Origin: VFBF01 sp033764865
GTDB lineage: Bacteria > Pseudomonadota > Alphaproteobacteria > Caulobacterales > Aquidulcibacteraceae
Reading direction: 5' to 3'
NCBI GenBank assembly: GCA_033764865.1
Contig: JANRIM010000002.1
Coordinates: forward strand, 1 to 64,000
Length of the DNA: 64,000 nt
The notes beneath the pieces are model-generated. The model was not told where the DNA came from, made no database searches, and worked only from the letters and a program-made list of their open reading frames with translations. Of this stretch, positions 34,311-42,747 are shown one piece after another. Positions within the stretch are counted from its first letter, which is position 1. Every line of letters begins with the position of its first letter. Made by a program: the position numbers and the translations under genes.

Positions 34311-35161
34311 GCCGTCGCGATCGGCGTGTCCGTGCGCGCGCCCCATTCAGCCCACGACCCGTCGTACACGGGTATGTCCCACCGGCCCGTCCTCGCCAAC
34401 GCCAGCGCAAGCACCGCGGCCGTCACGCCCGAACCGCAGGTGCAGACGATCGGCTGCTTTGCAGCGATGTTCATATCCTCGAAGATACGGGCGAGTTCCG
34501 GGCCTGACTTCATGGTCTTGTTCTCGTTGAGCACGCTCGGGAAGGGGAGGTTGACGGCGCCGGGCATATGACCGCTCGCAAGCCCCGCGCGCGGTTCAGG
34601 CGCTTGTCCGAGAAACCGCGCTTGGGGCCGAGCGTCGATGATGCCGCCGCCGCCGGCCGCGACCAGCGCGCGCATTTCATCGAGGCCCTTGACGAGATCC
34701 TGACGGAAGCGCGCGGTGAAATGACGTTCGGACAGGCGGTTCGGCGGGCCGTCCTCAATCTCCAAGCCCGCCTCGCGCCACGCTGGCAAACCGCCGTCAA
34801 GCACGACCACATCTTCGTGCCCCATGACCCGGAAAGTCCACCAGACGCGGGCAGCGGAGAACAGGCCAAGCTGGTCGTAGACGATCACCCGGTTGCCATC
34901 CCCGATGCCGAGCCGTCGCATGCGGGAGGCGAACTTTTCCGGCGACGGAAGCATGTGGGGGAGCGCCGAAGCCGTATCGGCGATCTCGTTGACGTCGAAG
35001 AAAACGGCGCCGGGAATTCGCGCTTCCGTGTGGGCGAGGCGCGCATCCCTGTCGTCTCCCGGCGGAAACATGGTCGCGTCCACGATGCGCAGGTCCGGGG
35101 CCGAGCGGTGGGCGCTCAGCCAGTGAACGTCCACGAGCGGGTCTTTGGCTTGGCTGGTCAT
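34307..35161 (-). CDS. sseA: 3-mercaptopyruvate sulfurtransferase
   Basis: 284 residues, two rhodanese domains. The first is inactive (residues ~15-130, GAVFFDVNEIADT), the second carries the active loop CGSGVTA, the mercaptopyruvate type rather than the CRxGxT thiosulfate type. ATG 35161 gives MTSQAKDPLVDVHWL, the usual beginning. It moves sulfur from 3-mercaptopyruvate to acceptors in the cytosol. Paired with metC on the same strand, diverging from the ChrR-like gene across 81 bases. Confidence 0.92.
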   Translation of the reverse strand: MTSQAKDPLVDVHWLSAHRSAPDLRIVDATMFPPGDDRDARLAHTEARIPGAVFFDVNEIADTASALPHMLPSPEKFASRMRRLGIGDGNRVIVYDQLGLFSAARVWWTFRVMGHEDVVVLDGGLPAWREAGLEIEDGPPNRLSERHFTARFRQDLVKGLDEMRALVAAGGGGIIDARPQARFLGQAPEPRAGLASGHMPGAVNLPFPSVLNENKTMKSGPELARIFEDMNIAAKQPIVCTCGSGVTAAVLALALARTGRWDIPVYDGSWAEWGARTDTPIATA

Positions 35162-35201
35162 GCCGATACGGTATGCCGGGGAGCCGGGGGCCTTCAACAC
35201 T

Positions 35202-35227
35202 TGATCCGCGCGGCGAAGCCACACGTA
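35202..35227 (+). promoter_or_regulatory. ECF11 (RpoE-ChrR)-type promoter before the ChrR-like gene
   Basis: TGATCC (35202-35207), 16 bases, then CGTA (35224-35227). This is the pattern remembered for the ECF11/RpoE singlet-oxygen sigma factors, and the same motif with the same spacing stands before the photolyase operon. The first possible start codon is 15 bases after the -10 element, so the leader is very short if the ATG at 35243 is used. Confidence 0.7.
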
Positions 35228-35242
35228 ATTCCGGGGCGCGAC

Positions 35243-35869
35243 ATGGGAAGAGGACGTTTCTTGGCTGGACCTGACGAATACGGCGCCCTGTTGCTGGACT
35301 ATGCTGTGGGTTCCGTCACGCCTGCGGCGTCCCTGCTCGTGGAGACCCATTTGCGTCTCAAACCCGGGTCGGGCGCCGCTGTCGCGGCCCTGGACGCGGC
35401 GGGCGGCGCGTTGCTGGAGGCGATCGTTCCGACGCCCATGGCGGCCTTGCCCCTAACAGTCACCGAGGAGCCCCGTGGCGCCCCACCGGCGCGCGCGCCG
35501 TTGCTGGACGCCCGTGCCCTCATCGAGGCGGCGTCCCGCGCCCCGGACGGGCTCCACTGGCGCTGGCGGGCGCCGGCGCTCCGGGAGTTGCGGCTTCCCG
35601 TCGAGGGGGCCTCCCTGATCCGGCTTGCCGGCGGGCGGGCGATCCCCGCCCACAGCCATACGGGCGACGAGATTACTCTTGTGCTGCGGGGGGCCTACGC
35701 AGACCAGGCTGGCCGGTACACCGTGGGCGATATCGCCTTTGCCGGGCCCGACGTTGACCACAGCCCGCAAGTCCCTCCCGGGGAGGATTGCGTGTGTCTG
35801 GTGGCCATGTCTGGAACGCTGCGGTTTCACGGGGCCATGGCTCGGATCGCCGCGCGGTTGATGGCCTGA
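35243..35869 (+). CDS. chrR: ChrR-like cupin anti-sigma regulator with degenerate zinc site
   Basis: 208 residues from ATG 35243; a TTG at 35261 behind a strong GGAAGAGGA site would give 202 and may be the true start. ChrR inhibits the ECF sigma RpoE until singlet oxygen triggers release. N-terminal anti-sigma region: DEYGALLLDYAVGSVTPAASLLVETHL; H36 is kept, but the expected HxxxCxxC cysteines read K40 and S43, and there is no earlier histidine. C-terminal cupin (from ~115) keeps likely metal ligands H137, H139, E143 and H173. No sigma gene is adjacent. It is followed immediately by an SDR gene. Confidence 0.85.
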   Translation: MGRGRFLAGPDEYGALLLDYAVGSVTPAASLLVETHLRLKPGSGAAVAALDAAGGALLEAIVPTPMAALPLTVTEEPRGAPPARAPLLDARALIEAASRAPDGLHWRWRAPALRELRLPVEGASLIRLAGGRAIPAHSHTGDEITLVLRGAYADQAGRYTVGDIAFAGPDVDHSPQVPPGEDCVCLVAMSGTLRFHGAMARIAARLMA

Positions 35870-36679
35870 ATGCCCCGTCGCCCCGCAAGATCATCCGATG
35901 GCTGCGCGTGGATCACCGGAGCCAGTTCGGGCATTGGCGCCGCCCTCGCTGTCGAACTCGCGAACCGTGGGTGGCGGGTCGCGATCTCCGCTCGCGGCGA
36001 GAAAGCCCTGGCAGAGGTCGCCGCCGGACGGCCGGCCATCCACGCGGCGCCCGCCGATGTCTCCGACGCGCAGTCCGTCGCCGCTGCCGCCGCACGTATC
36101 CGGTCGGAGATCGGGCCCATAGGGCTCGTGGTGGCCAATGCGGGCGTTTATCTGCCCGTGGACGCCCGGGCGCCTGCCGCCGACGCCTATCGGCGCACCT
36201 TTGATGTGAACCTGATGGGCGTGGCGCATCTGCTGGAGGCGGTGATGCCGGACTTCGTCGCGCGCCGGGCAGGCCATTTCCACATCGTGTCCTCCGCGAC
36301 CGGCTTCGGGGGCATGCCGACGGCGTCCGCATACGGCGCTTCAAAGGCTGCGCTGATCAATATGGCTGAATGCCTAAAGATCGAGCTCGACCGGTGCGGC
36401 GTCGGCGTATCTCTCTCCACACCCGGGTTCGTGGAAACGCCGGCGCAAGACGACAACGCTTTTCCCAAGCCCTTCATGATCACGCCACAGGTCGCCGCGA
36501 AGCGGATCGCCGACGCGGTGCACCGTGGTGGTTTTGAATCGACGTTTCCTCGGCGCTTCACCTGGGTGCTCAAAGGGCTCTACGCCCTGCCAAGGCCGTG
36601 GCGGATACCGCTTGTCCGCCGGCAGACCGGCTGGGGCAGCGATGCCGAGCCGCCTTCGCCGACCAAAAGCGGCCGATAG
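35870..36679 (+). CDS. Short-chain dehydrogenase/reductase
   Basis: 269 residues. Rossmann motif TGASSGIG (residues ~16-23), NAG at VVANAGVY, and catalytic Ser with YGASK (SSATGFGGMPTASAYGASKAAL). Classical NAD(P)-dependent SDR; substrate unknown. Starts on the base after the ChrR-like stop, so it shares the ECF-type promoter. An SDR is a regular member of RpoE-ChrR gene clusters in Alphaproteobacteria, next to cfa, DUF1365 and photolyase. Converges with cfa, 12 bases between stops. Confidence 0.88.
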   Translation: MPRRPARSSDGCAWITGASSGIGAALAVELANRGWRVAISARGEKALAEVAAGRPAIHAAPADVSDAQSVAAAAARIRSEIGPIGLVVANAGVYLPVDARAPAADAYRRTFDVNLMGVAHLLEAVMPDFVARRAGHFHIVSSATGFGGMPTASAYGASKAALINMAECLKIELDRCGVGVSLSTPGFVETPAQDDNAFPKPFMITPQVAAKRIADAVHRGGFESTFPRRFTWVLKGLYALPRPWRIPLVRRQTGWGSDAEPPSPTKSGR

Positions 36680-36691
36680 ACGGTTACCCTC

Positions 36692-37936
36692 TCAGGTCTT
36701 GGCGAGACCGATCTGTACGACGTCCGTGTTGCCTGTGCGGAACCCAGCCTCGCAATAGCTGAGATAAAACTGCCACAGGCGCTTGAACCGTTCGTCGAAA
36801 CCGAGCGGGCGGATATCACCCCACGCGGCGCGGAAACGGCGGCCCCATTCCGCCAGCGTCTCCGCATAGGACACGCCGAACGCGTCGACGGATTCACGCT
36901 TGAGGCCCGCCCTGGACGTTTCCTCATCCAGACGCTTCAGGCTGGGCAACATCCCGCCGGGAAACACGTAGCGCTGAATGAAATCCACCCTTGAACGGTA
37001 CCGTTCAAACAGGTCGTCACGGATGGTGATGATTTGCAGGCCAGCGCGCCCGCCGGGCTTCAAAACCTCGGCGACTTTCGAGAAGTACGCCGGCCAGTAC
37101 TTTTCACCGACGGCTTCAAACATTTCGATGGAGGCGACCTTGTCGAACGGCCCCTGCACGTCACGGTAGTCCTGAAGCCGAATTTCCACGCGATCCTGCA
37201 GGCCTTCCCGTTGCATGCGCTCGACGGCGAAGGCGTGCTGTTCGTCCGAGATGGTCAGACCCGTGACACGCGCGCCGAATTCCTTCGCCGCCACTTCCGC
37301 GAAGCCTCCCCAGCCGCAACCGATTTCCAGGACGGTTTCCCCCGGCTGCAGCTGAATGTGCCGGGCGAGAGCCCGATACTTTTCAAGCTGCGCCTGGTGA
37401 AGATCGGTGCACTGCGTCCGATCGAACCGAGCCGCCGAGTACGTCATGGAGCCATCGAGCCACTTGGCGTAGAACCGGTTGCCGAGGTCGTAGTGCGCGA
37501 GGATGTTTTTGCGGGAGCCTTCGCGGGTGTTCTCGCGTGAAAAGTGCGCCATGAAGTGCATCAGGCGGGCCATCGGGCTCTTCCCCCGAAAAACGCCGAT
37601 GATCCTGTCCACGTTGCTGTTGAGGAAAGTGAGCATCGCGGAGAGATCCGGGGTGTCCCACTCATCGGCCATGTACGATTCCGCGAGACCGATGTCGCCG
37701 TGCGCGAAGACGCGTTGAGCGAAAGCGTAGTCCTTCACCTGCATCCAGTGCACGGGCGTGGCGCCGTCGCCAAAGGAAAGCCGCCGGCCGTCCGGGAGCG
37801 CCATCACGAGTTGTCCGCCACGAAGGTTGAGGCTCGCCATACAGCACGCCTTGAACGGCGCGGGCGCCCGCAAGCTTGCGATCGTCGCCGCGGTGGCGCG
37901 CTCGATCGTCGGCTCGACAACATCATTCATGGCCAT
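36692..37936 (-). CDS. cfa: Cyclopropane-fatty-acyl-phospholipid synthase family methyltransferase
   Basis: 414 residues. SAM motif VLEIGCGWGGFAEVAA, NILAHYDLGNRFYAKWLDGSMTYS (substrate/active region), SIEMFEAVGEKYW and FIQRYVFPGGMLPS are typical of CFA synthases. It adds a methylene to unsaturated acyl chains of membrane lipids; the Rhodobacter homologue CfaA in the singlet-oxygen regulon is known to help make furan fatty acids. Start could be 37936 or 37930; both overlap the DUF1365 stop. Last gene of the phr operon. Confidence 0.92.
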   Translation of the reverse strand: MAMNDVVEPTIERATAATIASLRAPAPFKACCMASLNLRGGQLVMALPDGRRLSFGDGATPVHWMQVKDYAFAQRVFAHGDIGLAESYMADEWDTPDLSAMLTFLNSNVDRIIGVFRGKSPMARLMHFMAHFSRENTREGSRKNILAHYDLGNRFYAKWLDGSMTYSAARFDRTQCTDLHQAQLEKYRALARHIQLQPGETVLEIGCGWGGFAEVAAKEFGARVTGLTISDEQHAFAVERMQREGLQDRVEIRLQDYRDVQGPFDKVASIEMFEAVGEKYWPAYFSKVAEVLKPGGRAGLQIITIRDDLFERYRSRVDFIQRYVFPGGMLPSLKRLDEETSRAGLKRESVDAFGVSYAETLAEWGRRFRAAWGDIRPLGFDERFKRLWQFYLSYCEAGFRTGNTDVVQIGLAKT

Positions 37937-38747
37937 GGTCCACCAGCTTGGGTTCGGCTCGTATACGCGCGCTTGTGTCAACCAGACTTGTCGGCTGTTC
38001 GGGCCGTGGGGGCCGCCGGTGATAGCGGGCCCCGCGAAGAAACAGCAGCAGGGCCTGCCAGTGGATCGCAAAGATGACCTGTAGGGTCATCAGCGGCATC
38101 GTAAAGAGTATTCTCCCGAGCCAAGCGTCCGTGAGGGGGCGCGCCTCGCCAACGAGGGTGGCGCTGTGTTGGCGAACGCCGTTCAAAAGGTTGTCGACCA
38201 CAAGCCGGAATCGTCGCCCCGGGGCGACGATCCGAAAGTGGTAGTCGCCCTCCACCGCCAGAAGGGGCGACACATGAAAAAGCTTGCGCGCATGGTGCGT
38301 ATGGATCGGGGCGTCCGCCACAGGCGCAACGTAGGCGTGCGTTTCGCCAAAGGTGTTGTTGACCTCGTAGATGATCCCCCGAAGCCGCCCCTCCCGGTCG
38401 TGACCGAAGTAGAGCGACAGCGGGTTGAACACGAACCCGAACATTCGCGGAAAGCACAGAAGGTCTATGCGGCCGCCCTCCAGCGTGACGCCCGCGGCCC
38501 CGAACAGGTTCTCCGCCCAGGGGCGCAGCGGGCCGCCCGAGCGGTCGCCGTGGTCGCGGTCATGGAAGGAGAAAAGGTTGAACCGGTTGTACGACAGGAG
38601 CTTCAGCTGCGACGAGACATCCGCAATGCGGTCGATATCGACGAGGATCTGCGCCAACCGGTAGCTGAAGCGTCGCTCGAAGGGCGCAAACCGCACGTGC
38701 GTCGTCTGGCCCTCATATGCGGCGGCGGGGGCTCGCGCAACGATCAC
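37923..38747 (-). CDS. DUF1365 family protein
   Basis: 274 residues from GTG 38747, whose GTGA overlaps the stop of the upstream oxidoreductase. Family landmarks: THVRFAPFERRFSYRLAQILVDID, LLSYNRFNLFSFHDRDHG, CFPRMFGFVFNPLSLYF, YEVNNTFGETHAY and the KLFHVSPLL segment. Function not established; it is found beside FAD oxidoreductase and cfa genes, consistent with a role in fatty-acid modification. Third gene of the phr operon. Confidence 0.9.
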   Translation of the reverse strand: MIVARAPAAAYEGQTTHVRFAPFERRFSYRLAQILVDIDRIADVSSQLKLLSYNRFNLFSFHDRDHGDRSGGPLRPWAENLFGAAGVTLEGGRIDLLCFPRMFGFVFNPLSLYFGHDREGRLRGIIYEVNNTFGETHAYVAPVADAPIHTHHARKLFHVSPLLAVEGDYHFRIVAPGRRFRLVVDNLLNGVRQHSATLVGEARPLTDAWLGRILFTMPLMTLQVIFAIHWQALLLFLRGARYHRRPPRPEQPTSLVDTSARIRAEPKLVDHGHE

Positions 38748-40057
38748 GCCGCCCGGGCCTTCTCTGACATGGGCGGCTCCTCCGCGCGCCAAGGCGTCGC
38801 GCCGCCGAGACGGCGCGCAACCCGCAAGCCGGAGCTGAGGCCGTCCTCGTGGAATCCGTTGCCAAGCCACGCGCCGGCAAACCAGGTCCGCCTCGCACCC
38901 TGCGCAGCTTCGATGGCGTTGCGGGCTGCGAGCGCCTCGGCGTTGAATTGGGGGTGGCTGTAGGCGTAGCGGCCGAACGTCAGTTCCGGGGAGGGCGGCG
39001 TCTCAGGATTGAGTGTGACGAACACGGGTTTTGCCCTGTCGATGCCCTGGAGCAAGTTCATCCAGTACGTGACGCAGACGCGCCCCTCTGCGCCCGCGGC
39101 GCGCATGTAGTTCCAGGATGCCCACGCAGAAGGCCGTCTGGGCATGAGACGGGGGTCGCGATGCAACCACGCCGTGTTCGGTTCATAGCGGATCGCGCCT
39201 AGAAGCGCGCGCTCTTGCTCGCTGGCGTCGCCGAGGATCGCCAACGCCTCGTCGGAATGACACGCAAGTATCACCTCGTCGAAGGTTGCGCGACCGCCAC
39301 CCCGGGTGACCACCGTCACGCAGTCGTCCGCGCGCTCGATCGCCACCACAGGGTGGGACTTGCGCACACGGTCGCCCAAAATGTGCGCAAGCGCCGCGAC
39401 GTAGGCCTTGCTTCCGCCCTTGACCGTTCGCCAACGGGGGCGTTCCGAGTGAAGAAGGCGGTGATTGTCGAAGAAGCGCAGGAAGGAGAGCGCCGGATAG
39501 CGCAACATTTCACGCTCAGGCGTCGACCAGATGGCTGCGCCCATGGGGATTAGGTACTGGTTCAAGAATGTCTGACCCAGTTTCAGCTGGGCGACGTAGT
39601 CGGCGAGCGAGATGTCGGCGACCCGACCATGCTCGAGATCCTGACGCGCGCTGGCGCTGAACCGCACAATGTCCGACAGCATCCCCACGAAACTTGGGTT
39701 CGCAAGGTTTCGTTTCCACGCGAAAATGCCGTTGAAGCCGTTGCTGGACCATTCGAACGCGTTGGGGTCCGAGACGGCGAAACTCATGTCTGACGGTGTA
39801 GTCTCCACGCCAAGATGGTCGAAGAGACGGACGAGGTTGGGGTAATTGTGCGTGTTGTACACGATGAAGCCGGTATCGACGTCGATCGGCTGGCCATCGT
39901 AGCCGATCGTCTGGGTATCGGCGTGGCCGCCGAGGCGACCCTCCTTCTCGAAGACGGTGACGTCGTGGGTATGGCGAAGCGCCCATGCGGCGCCGAGGCC
40001 GGAAATCCCGCCTCCGACGATCGCGATCCGCTTCGGCCCGCCCTGAATGTTATGCAT
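38744..40057 (-). CDS. FAD-dependent amine-oxidase-like oxidoreductase
   Basis: 437 residues from ATG 40057. The FAD-binding GxGxxG motif is RIAIVGGGISGLGAAWAL; VFEKEGRLGGHADT and DVDTGFIVYNTHNYPNL are typical of COG2907-type oxidoreductases. C-terminal FAGAWLGNGFHEDGLSSGL closes the flavin site. It is the standard partner of DUF1365 and cfa in stress-lipid clusters. Overlaps photolyase by 8 bases and DUF1365 by 4. Confidence 0.9.
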   Translation of the reverse strand: MHNIQGGPKRIAIVGGGISGLGAAWALRHTHDVTVFEKEGRLGGHADTQTIGYDGQPIDVDTGFIVYNTHNYPNLVRLFDHLGVETTPSDMSFAVSDPNAFEWSSNGFNGIFAWKRNLANPSFVGMLSDIVRFSASARQDLEHGRVADISLADYVAQLKLGQTFLNQYLIPMGAAIWSTPEREMLRYPALSFLRFFDNHRLLHSERPRWRTVKGGSKAYVAALAHILGDRVRKSHPVVAIERADDCVTVVTRGGGRATFDEVILACHSDEALAILGDASEQERALLGAIRYEPNTAWLHRDPRLMPRRPSAWASWNYMRAAGAEGRVCVTYWMNLLQGIDRAKPVFVTLNPETPPSPELTFGRYAYSHPQFNAEALAARNAIEAAQGARRTWFAGAWLGNGFHEDGLSSGLRVARRLGGATPWRAEEPPMSEKARAA

Positions 40058-41549
40058 CGCGATGTCCCGTGATCCCTTTGTACGCCGCAAGGGCGCGCGT
40101 CCTCGCTTCGGCATGGTCGACGATCGGCAAGGGGTAGGTCTCCCCGAGTACGACGCCTGCGGCGGACAGGGCCGCGGGCGGCGCGCGCCATGGAGCGTGG
40201 ATATGGTCGGCGGGCAGCCGCGCCAGTTCCGGCACCCACTGACGGACATAAGCGCCGTCGGGGTCGAATTTCTCCCCCTGGGTCACGGGATTGAAAACCC
40301 GGAAGTAGGGGGCGGCGTCCGCCCCCGAGCCCGCGACCCATTGCCAGCTGGCTGCATTGTTCGCGAGGTCAGCGTCCACCAGCGTGTCCCAGAACCAGTC
40401 TTCGCCCACCCGCCAGTGCACCATGAGGTCCTTGATCAGGAACGATGCGGCGATCATCCGGACACGGTTATGCATGAAGCCCGTCGACCACAGTTCGCGC
40501 ATGCCCGCATCCACCACTGGATAACCGGTCCGGCCGCGTTGCCAAGAGTTAATGTGTTCGGCGTTGTCGGACCATGGAAAGGCGTCGAACGCCTGTTTCC
40601 AGTTCACCTCGGGCAGCGTGGGGCTGTGAAAGAGCAGGTGGTAGGAGAACTCGCGCCACCCGATCTCCGACAGGAATTTGTCGGCGTCCGCGCGATAATC
40701 GGGATGTGCCGCCGCGTGGGCCTCGACGGCGCGCCAGATTTGTCGGGGACCGATTTCTCCCCAGCGGAGATGGGGCGACAGGCGGGAGGTGCTCACCAGG
40801 TCAGCGCGGTTCCTGTGCGCGCCATATCCCTTGAGCGTGCTTTTTAGGAAAGTTTTCAGCCGAGCTTGCGCGCCGGGTTCGCCTGGCCGCCACGTCTCGC
40901 GCAGACCAGCCGCCCAGTCCGGCTTTCGGGGCAGGAGGTCCAGGTCCGCGAGAGACGCGCCATTGGCGGCAGCGAAGCGGGCATGGTCCGGCGGCTTCAG
41001 AGGCGCCGGCGGCGGCGGTGCGGCGAGTGCGGCCCGCCAGAATGGGCTGAAGACCTTGAACGCGCCGCCTGCGCCCGTCTTGAGCGACCAGGGTTCATGG
41101 AGCAGCGCGGCGTTGAAGGTCTCCACAGTGAGCCCTTCGTCCTTGAGGGACGCTTTCAGGCGGGTGTCGCCTTCCACGGCGAAAGGCTCATACCGGCGGT
41201 TCCAATAAACGCCTGTGGCCTTGGTCTCACGAAGCAACCCTGGAATCACGGTCTCCGCCCGTCCTACGCGCAGGGTCAGTGCGCCGCCGAGGGATCGAAG
41301 GCCTTCGTCGAGGGACTGGAGACTGTGGTGGAGCCACCAGCGGGCCGCCCCGCCCAGCTTCCATGCCCCCGGCGTCTCGTCGTCGAGCACGAAAACCGGA
41401 AGAACGGGCCGCCCGGTCGCGATCGCCGCCGCGAGCGCTGGATTGTCGGTGAGGCGAAGATCCTGCCTGAACCAGACGACGACTGGCGCGCCGGGGGTCT
41501 GCTCAACCGTTGAACGGGCCAACCCGGTCTCCTTGCGCGCTGTGTTCAT
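40050..41549 (-). CDS. phrB: Class I deoxyribodipyrimidine photolyase
   Basis: 499 residues. N-terminal Rossmann-type antenna domain starting VVVWFRQDLRLTDNPAL, helical FAD domain with STSRLSPHLRWGEIGPRQIW, EIGWREFSYHLLFH, TGYPVVDAGMRELWSTGFMHNRVRM and WDTLVDADLANNAASWQWVAGSG. Repairs cyclobutane pyrimidine dimers with light energy. First gene of a four-gene minus-strand operon behind an ECF-type promoter. A longer N-terminus (about 20 residues before VVVW) is normal. Confidence 0.94.
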   Translation of the reverse strand: MNTARKETGLARSTVEQTPGAPVVVWFRQDLRLTDNPALAAAIATGRPVLPVFVLDDETPGAWKLGGAARWWLHHSLQSLDEGLRSLGGALTLRVGRAETVIPGLLRETKATGVYWNRRYEPFAVEGDTRLKASLKDEGLTVETFNAALLHEPWSLKTGAGGAFKVFSPFWRAALAAPPPPAPLKPPDHARFAAANGASLADLDLLPRKPDWAAGLRETWRPGEPGAQARLKTFLKSTLKGYGAHRNRADLVSTSRLSPHLRWGEIGPRQIWRAVEAHAAAHPDYRADADKFLSEIGWREFSYHLLFHSPTLPEVNWKQAFDAFPWSDNAEHINSWQRGRTGYPVVDAGMRELWSTGFMHNRVRMIAASFLIKDLMVHWRVGEDWFWDTLVDADLANNAASWQWVAGSGADAAPYFRVFNPVTQGEKFDPDGAYVRQWVPELARLPADHIHAPWRAPPAALSAAGVVLGETYPLPIVDHAEARTRALAAYKGITGHRDA

Positions 41550-41565
41550 GTGTATCAGAAGGCCC

Positions 41566-41591
41566 TACGCGCTGTGTAGATGGGCGGATCA
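41566..41591 (-). promoter_or_regulatory. ECF11 (RpoE-ChrR)-type promoter before the photolyase operon
   Basis: On the minus strand TGATCC (41591-41586), 16 bases, then CGTA (41569-41566), 17 bases before the phrB ATG. It repeats exactly the hexamer, spacing and -10 seen upstream of the ChrR-like gene. Photolyase and cfa are known targets of RpoE-ChrR in Rhodobacter, so the assignment fits the gene content. Confidence 0.72.
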
Positions 41592-41607
41592 CGAAGGAGC
41601 TTGAGGC

Positions 41608-42609
41608 GTGGGTGGACCGGCGATCTTGGTCACGGGCGGCGCCGGGTTCGTAGGCTCTCAGATCGTTCGCAGGCTTGCGGCGCGGGGCGACGTGGACGTC
41701 GTCGTCTGCGACCGGTTGCGGGAGGCGGCGAGCGGTAAATGGCGAAACATCGCCAAGCATCCGATCGCCGATCTGACGCCGCCCGAGGCGTTGCCGGCCT
41801 GGCTTGCGGCCAACCAGGCGCGGGTCGTCGCGGTTGTTCACATGGGCGCCGTCTCCTCGACGACCGAGGCGGACGCCGACAAGATCATCGAGAACAATTT
41901 CCGTCTCTCCAAGGCGATCTGGGACTGGTGCGCAGCGCATGCAAAGCCGCTGGTTTACGCGTCGTCGGCTGCCACCTACGGCGCCGCCGAACGGGGCTTT
42001 GCGGACGACAATGCGGTTGACGCCGTGGCAGCCCTGCGGCCGCTGAACGCCTACGGCTGGTCCAAGAAGCTGTTCGATCTCTATGCCGTTCGGGAAACGG
42101 CCCGTGGGCACGCGCCGCCGAAGTGGTCCGGGCTCAGGTTCTTCAACGTCTACGGGCCGAATGAATACCACAAGGGCCCGCAGATGAGCGTGGTCGCCCA
42201 CATGTATCCGGGGGCCGCCCAGGGCGCAGTGACGCGTCTCTTCAAATCGCATCACCCCGACTATGCCGACGGCGGCCAGAAGCGGGATTTCGTCTACGTG
42301 GACGATTGCGCCGCGGTCGCTGAATGGCTTCTGGCGAATGAGCGAGGCGGTGGCGTGCTCAACGTAGGCAGCGGCGAAGCGCGGACGTTCCTGGAGCTGG
42401 CGCATGCGCTGCACAGGGCGCTCAACGCCGAGGCGCGCATCGAGTACGTGGACACCCCAGCCGAGATCCGCCGCAACTATCAGTACTTCACGCAGGCCGA
42501 CCTCACCCGTCTCCGCGCGCTCGGTTACGACAGGCCGATGACCAGCCTTGAGACGGGCGTCGGGACCTATGTGTCTGGCTACCTCTCCACCGACGATCCT
42601 TACGCGTGA
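41608..42609 (+). CDS. rfaD: ADP-L-glycero-D-manno-heptose 6-epimerase
   Basis: 333 residues, GTG start at 41608 preceded by AAGGAG. NAD-binding VTGGAGFVGSQI; HMGAVSSTTE; catalytic Tyr in AYGWSKKLFD (YxxxK); FFNVYGPNEYHKG; FKSHHPDYADGGQKRDFVYVDD; RRNYQYFT, all specific to RfaD/HldD. It epimerises the heptose precursor of the LPS inner core. Divergent from phrB; the 58-base gap holds the ECF-type site for phrB. Confidence 0.93.
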   Translation: MGGPAILVTGGAGFVGSQIVRRLAARGDVDVVVCDRLREAASGKWRNIAKHPIADLTPPEALPAWLAANQARVVAVVHMGAVSSTTEADADKIIENNFRLSKAIWDWCAAHAKPLVYASSAATYGAAERGFADDNAVDAVAALRPLNAYGWSKKLFDLYAVRETARGHAPPKWSGLRFFNVYGPNEYHKGPQMSVVAHMYPGAAQGAVTRLFKSHHPDYADGGQKRDFVYVDDCAAVAEWLLANERGGGVLNVGSGEARTFLELAHALHRALNAEARIEYVDTPAEIRRNYQYFTQADLTRLRALGYDRPMTSLETGVGTYVSGYLSTDDPYA

Positions 42610-42622
42610 TCGACGCGATCAC
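42606..42622 (+). other. Short hairpin at the end of rfaD
   Basis: GTGATCG (42606-42612) and CGATCAC (42616-42622) form a 7-base stem with a 3-base loop starting at the rfaD stop codon. There is no T tract, so its role as terminator is doubtful. Confidence 0.3.
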
Positions 42623-42719
42623 TCTCGCCGTCGGGCGACTTCCAGGACAAGCTCGGGCCGGGTCGATCGCGCATTGACGCAACGCCACCGTGTTGCCCAG
42701 GCCCGTCGAGCTGCCTAGT

Positions 42720-42740
42720 CTCCCCGAAAAACTAGGGGAG
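42720..42740 (+). promoter_or_regulatory. Hairpin covering the ribosome site of the HMG-CoA-synthase-like gene
   Basis: CTCCCC (42720-42725) can pair with GGGGAG (42735-42740), which is also the Shine-Dalgarno sequence 7 bases before ATG 42748; the loop is nine bases. An alternative CTAG/CTAG pairing exists in the same segment. A structure that can hide the ribosome site may tune translation; no ligand pocket is recognisable. Confidence 0.4.
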
Positions 42741-42747
42741 TTTCGCG

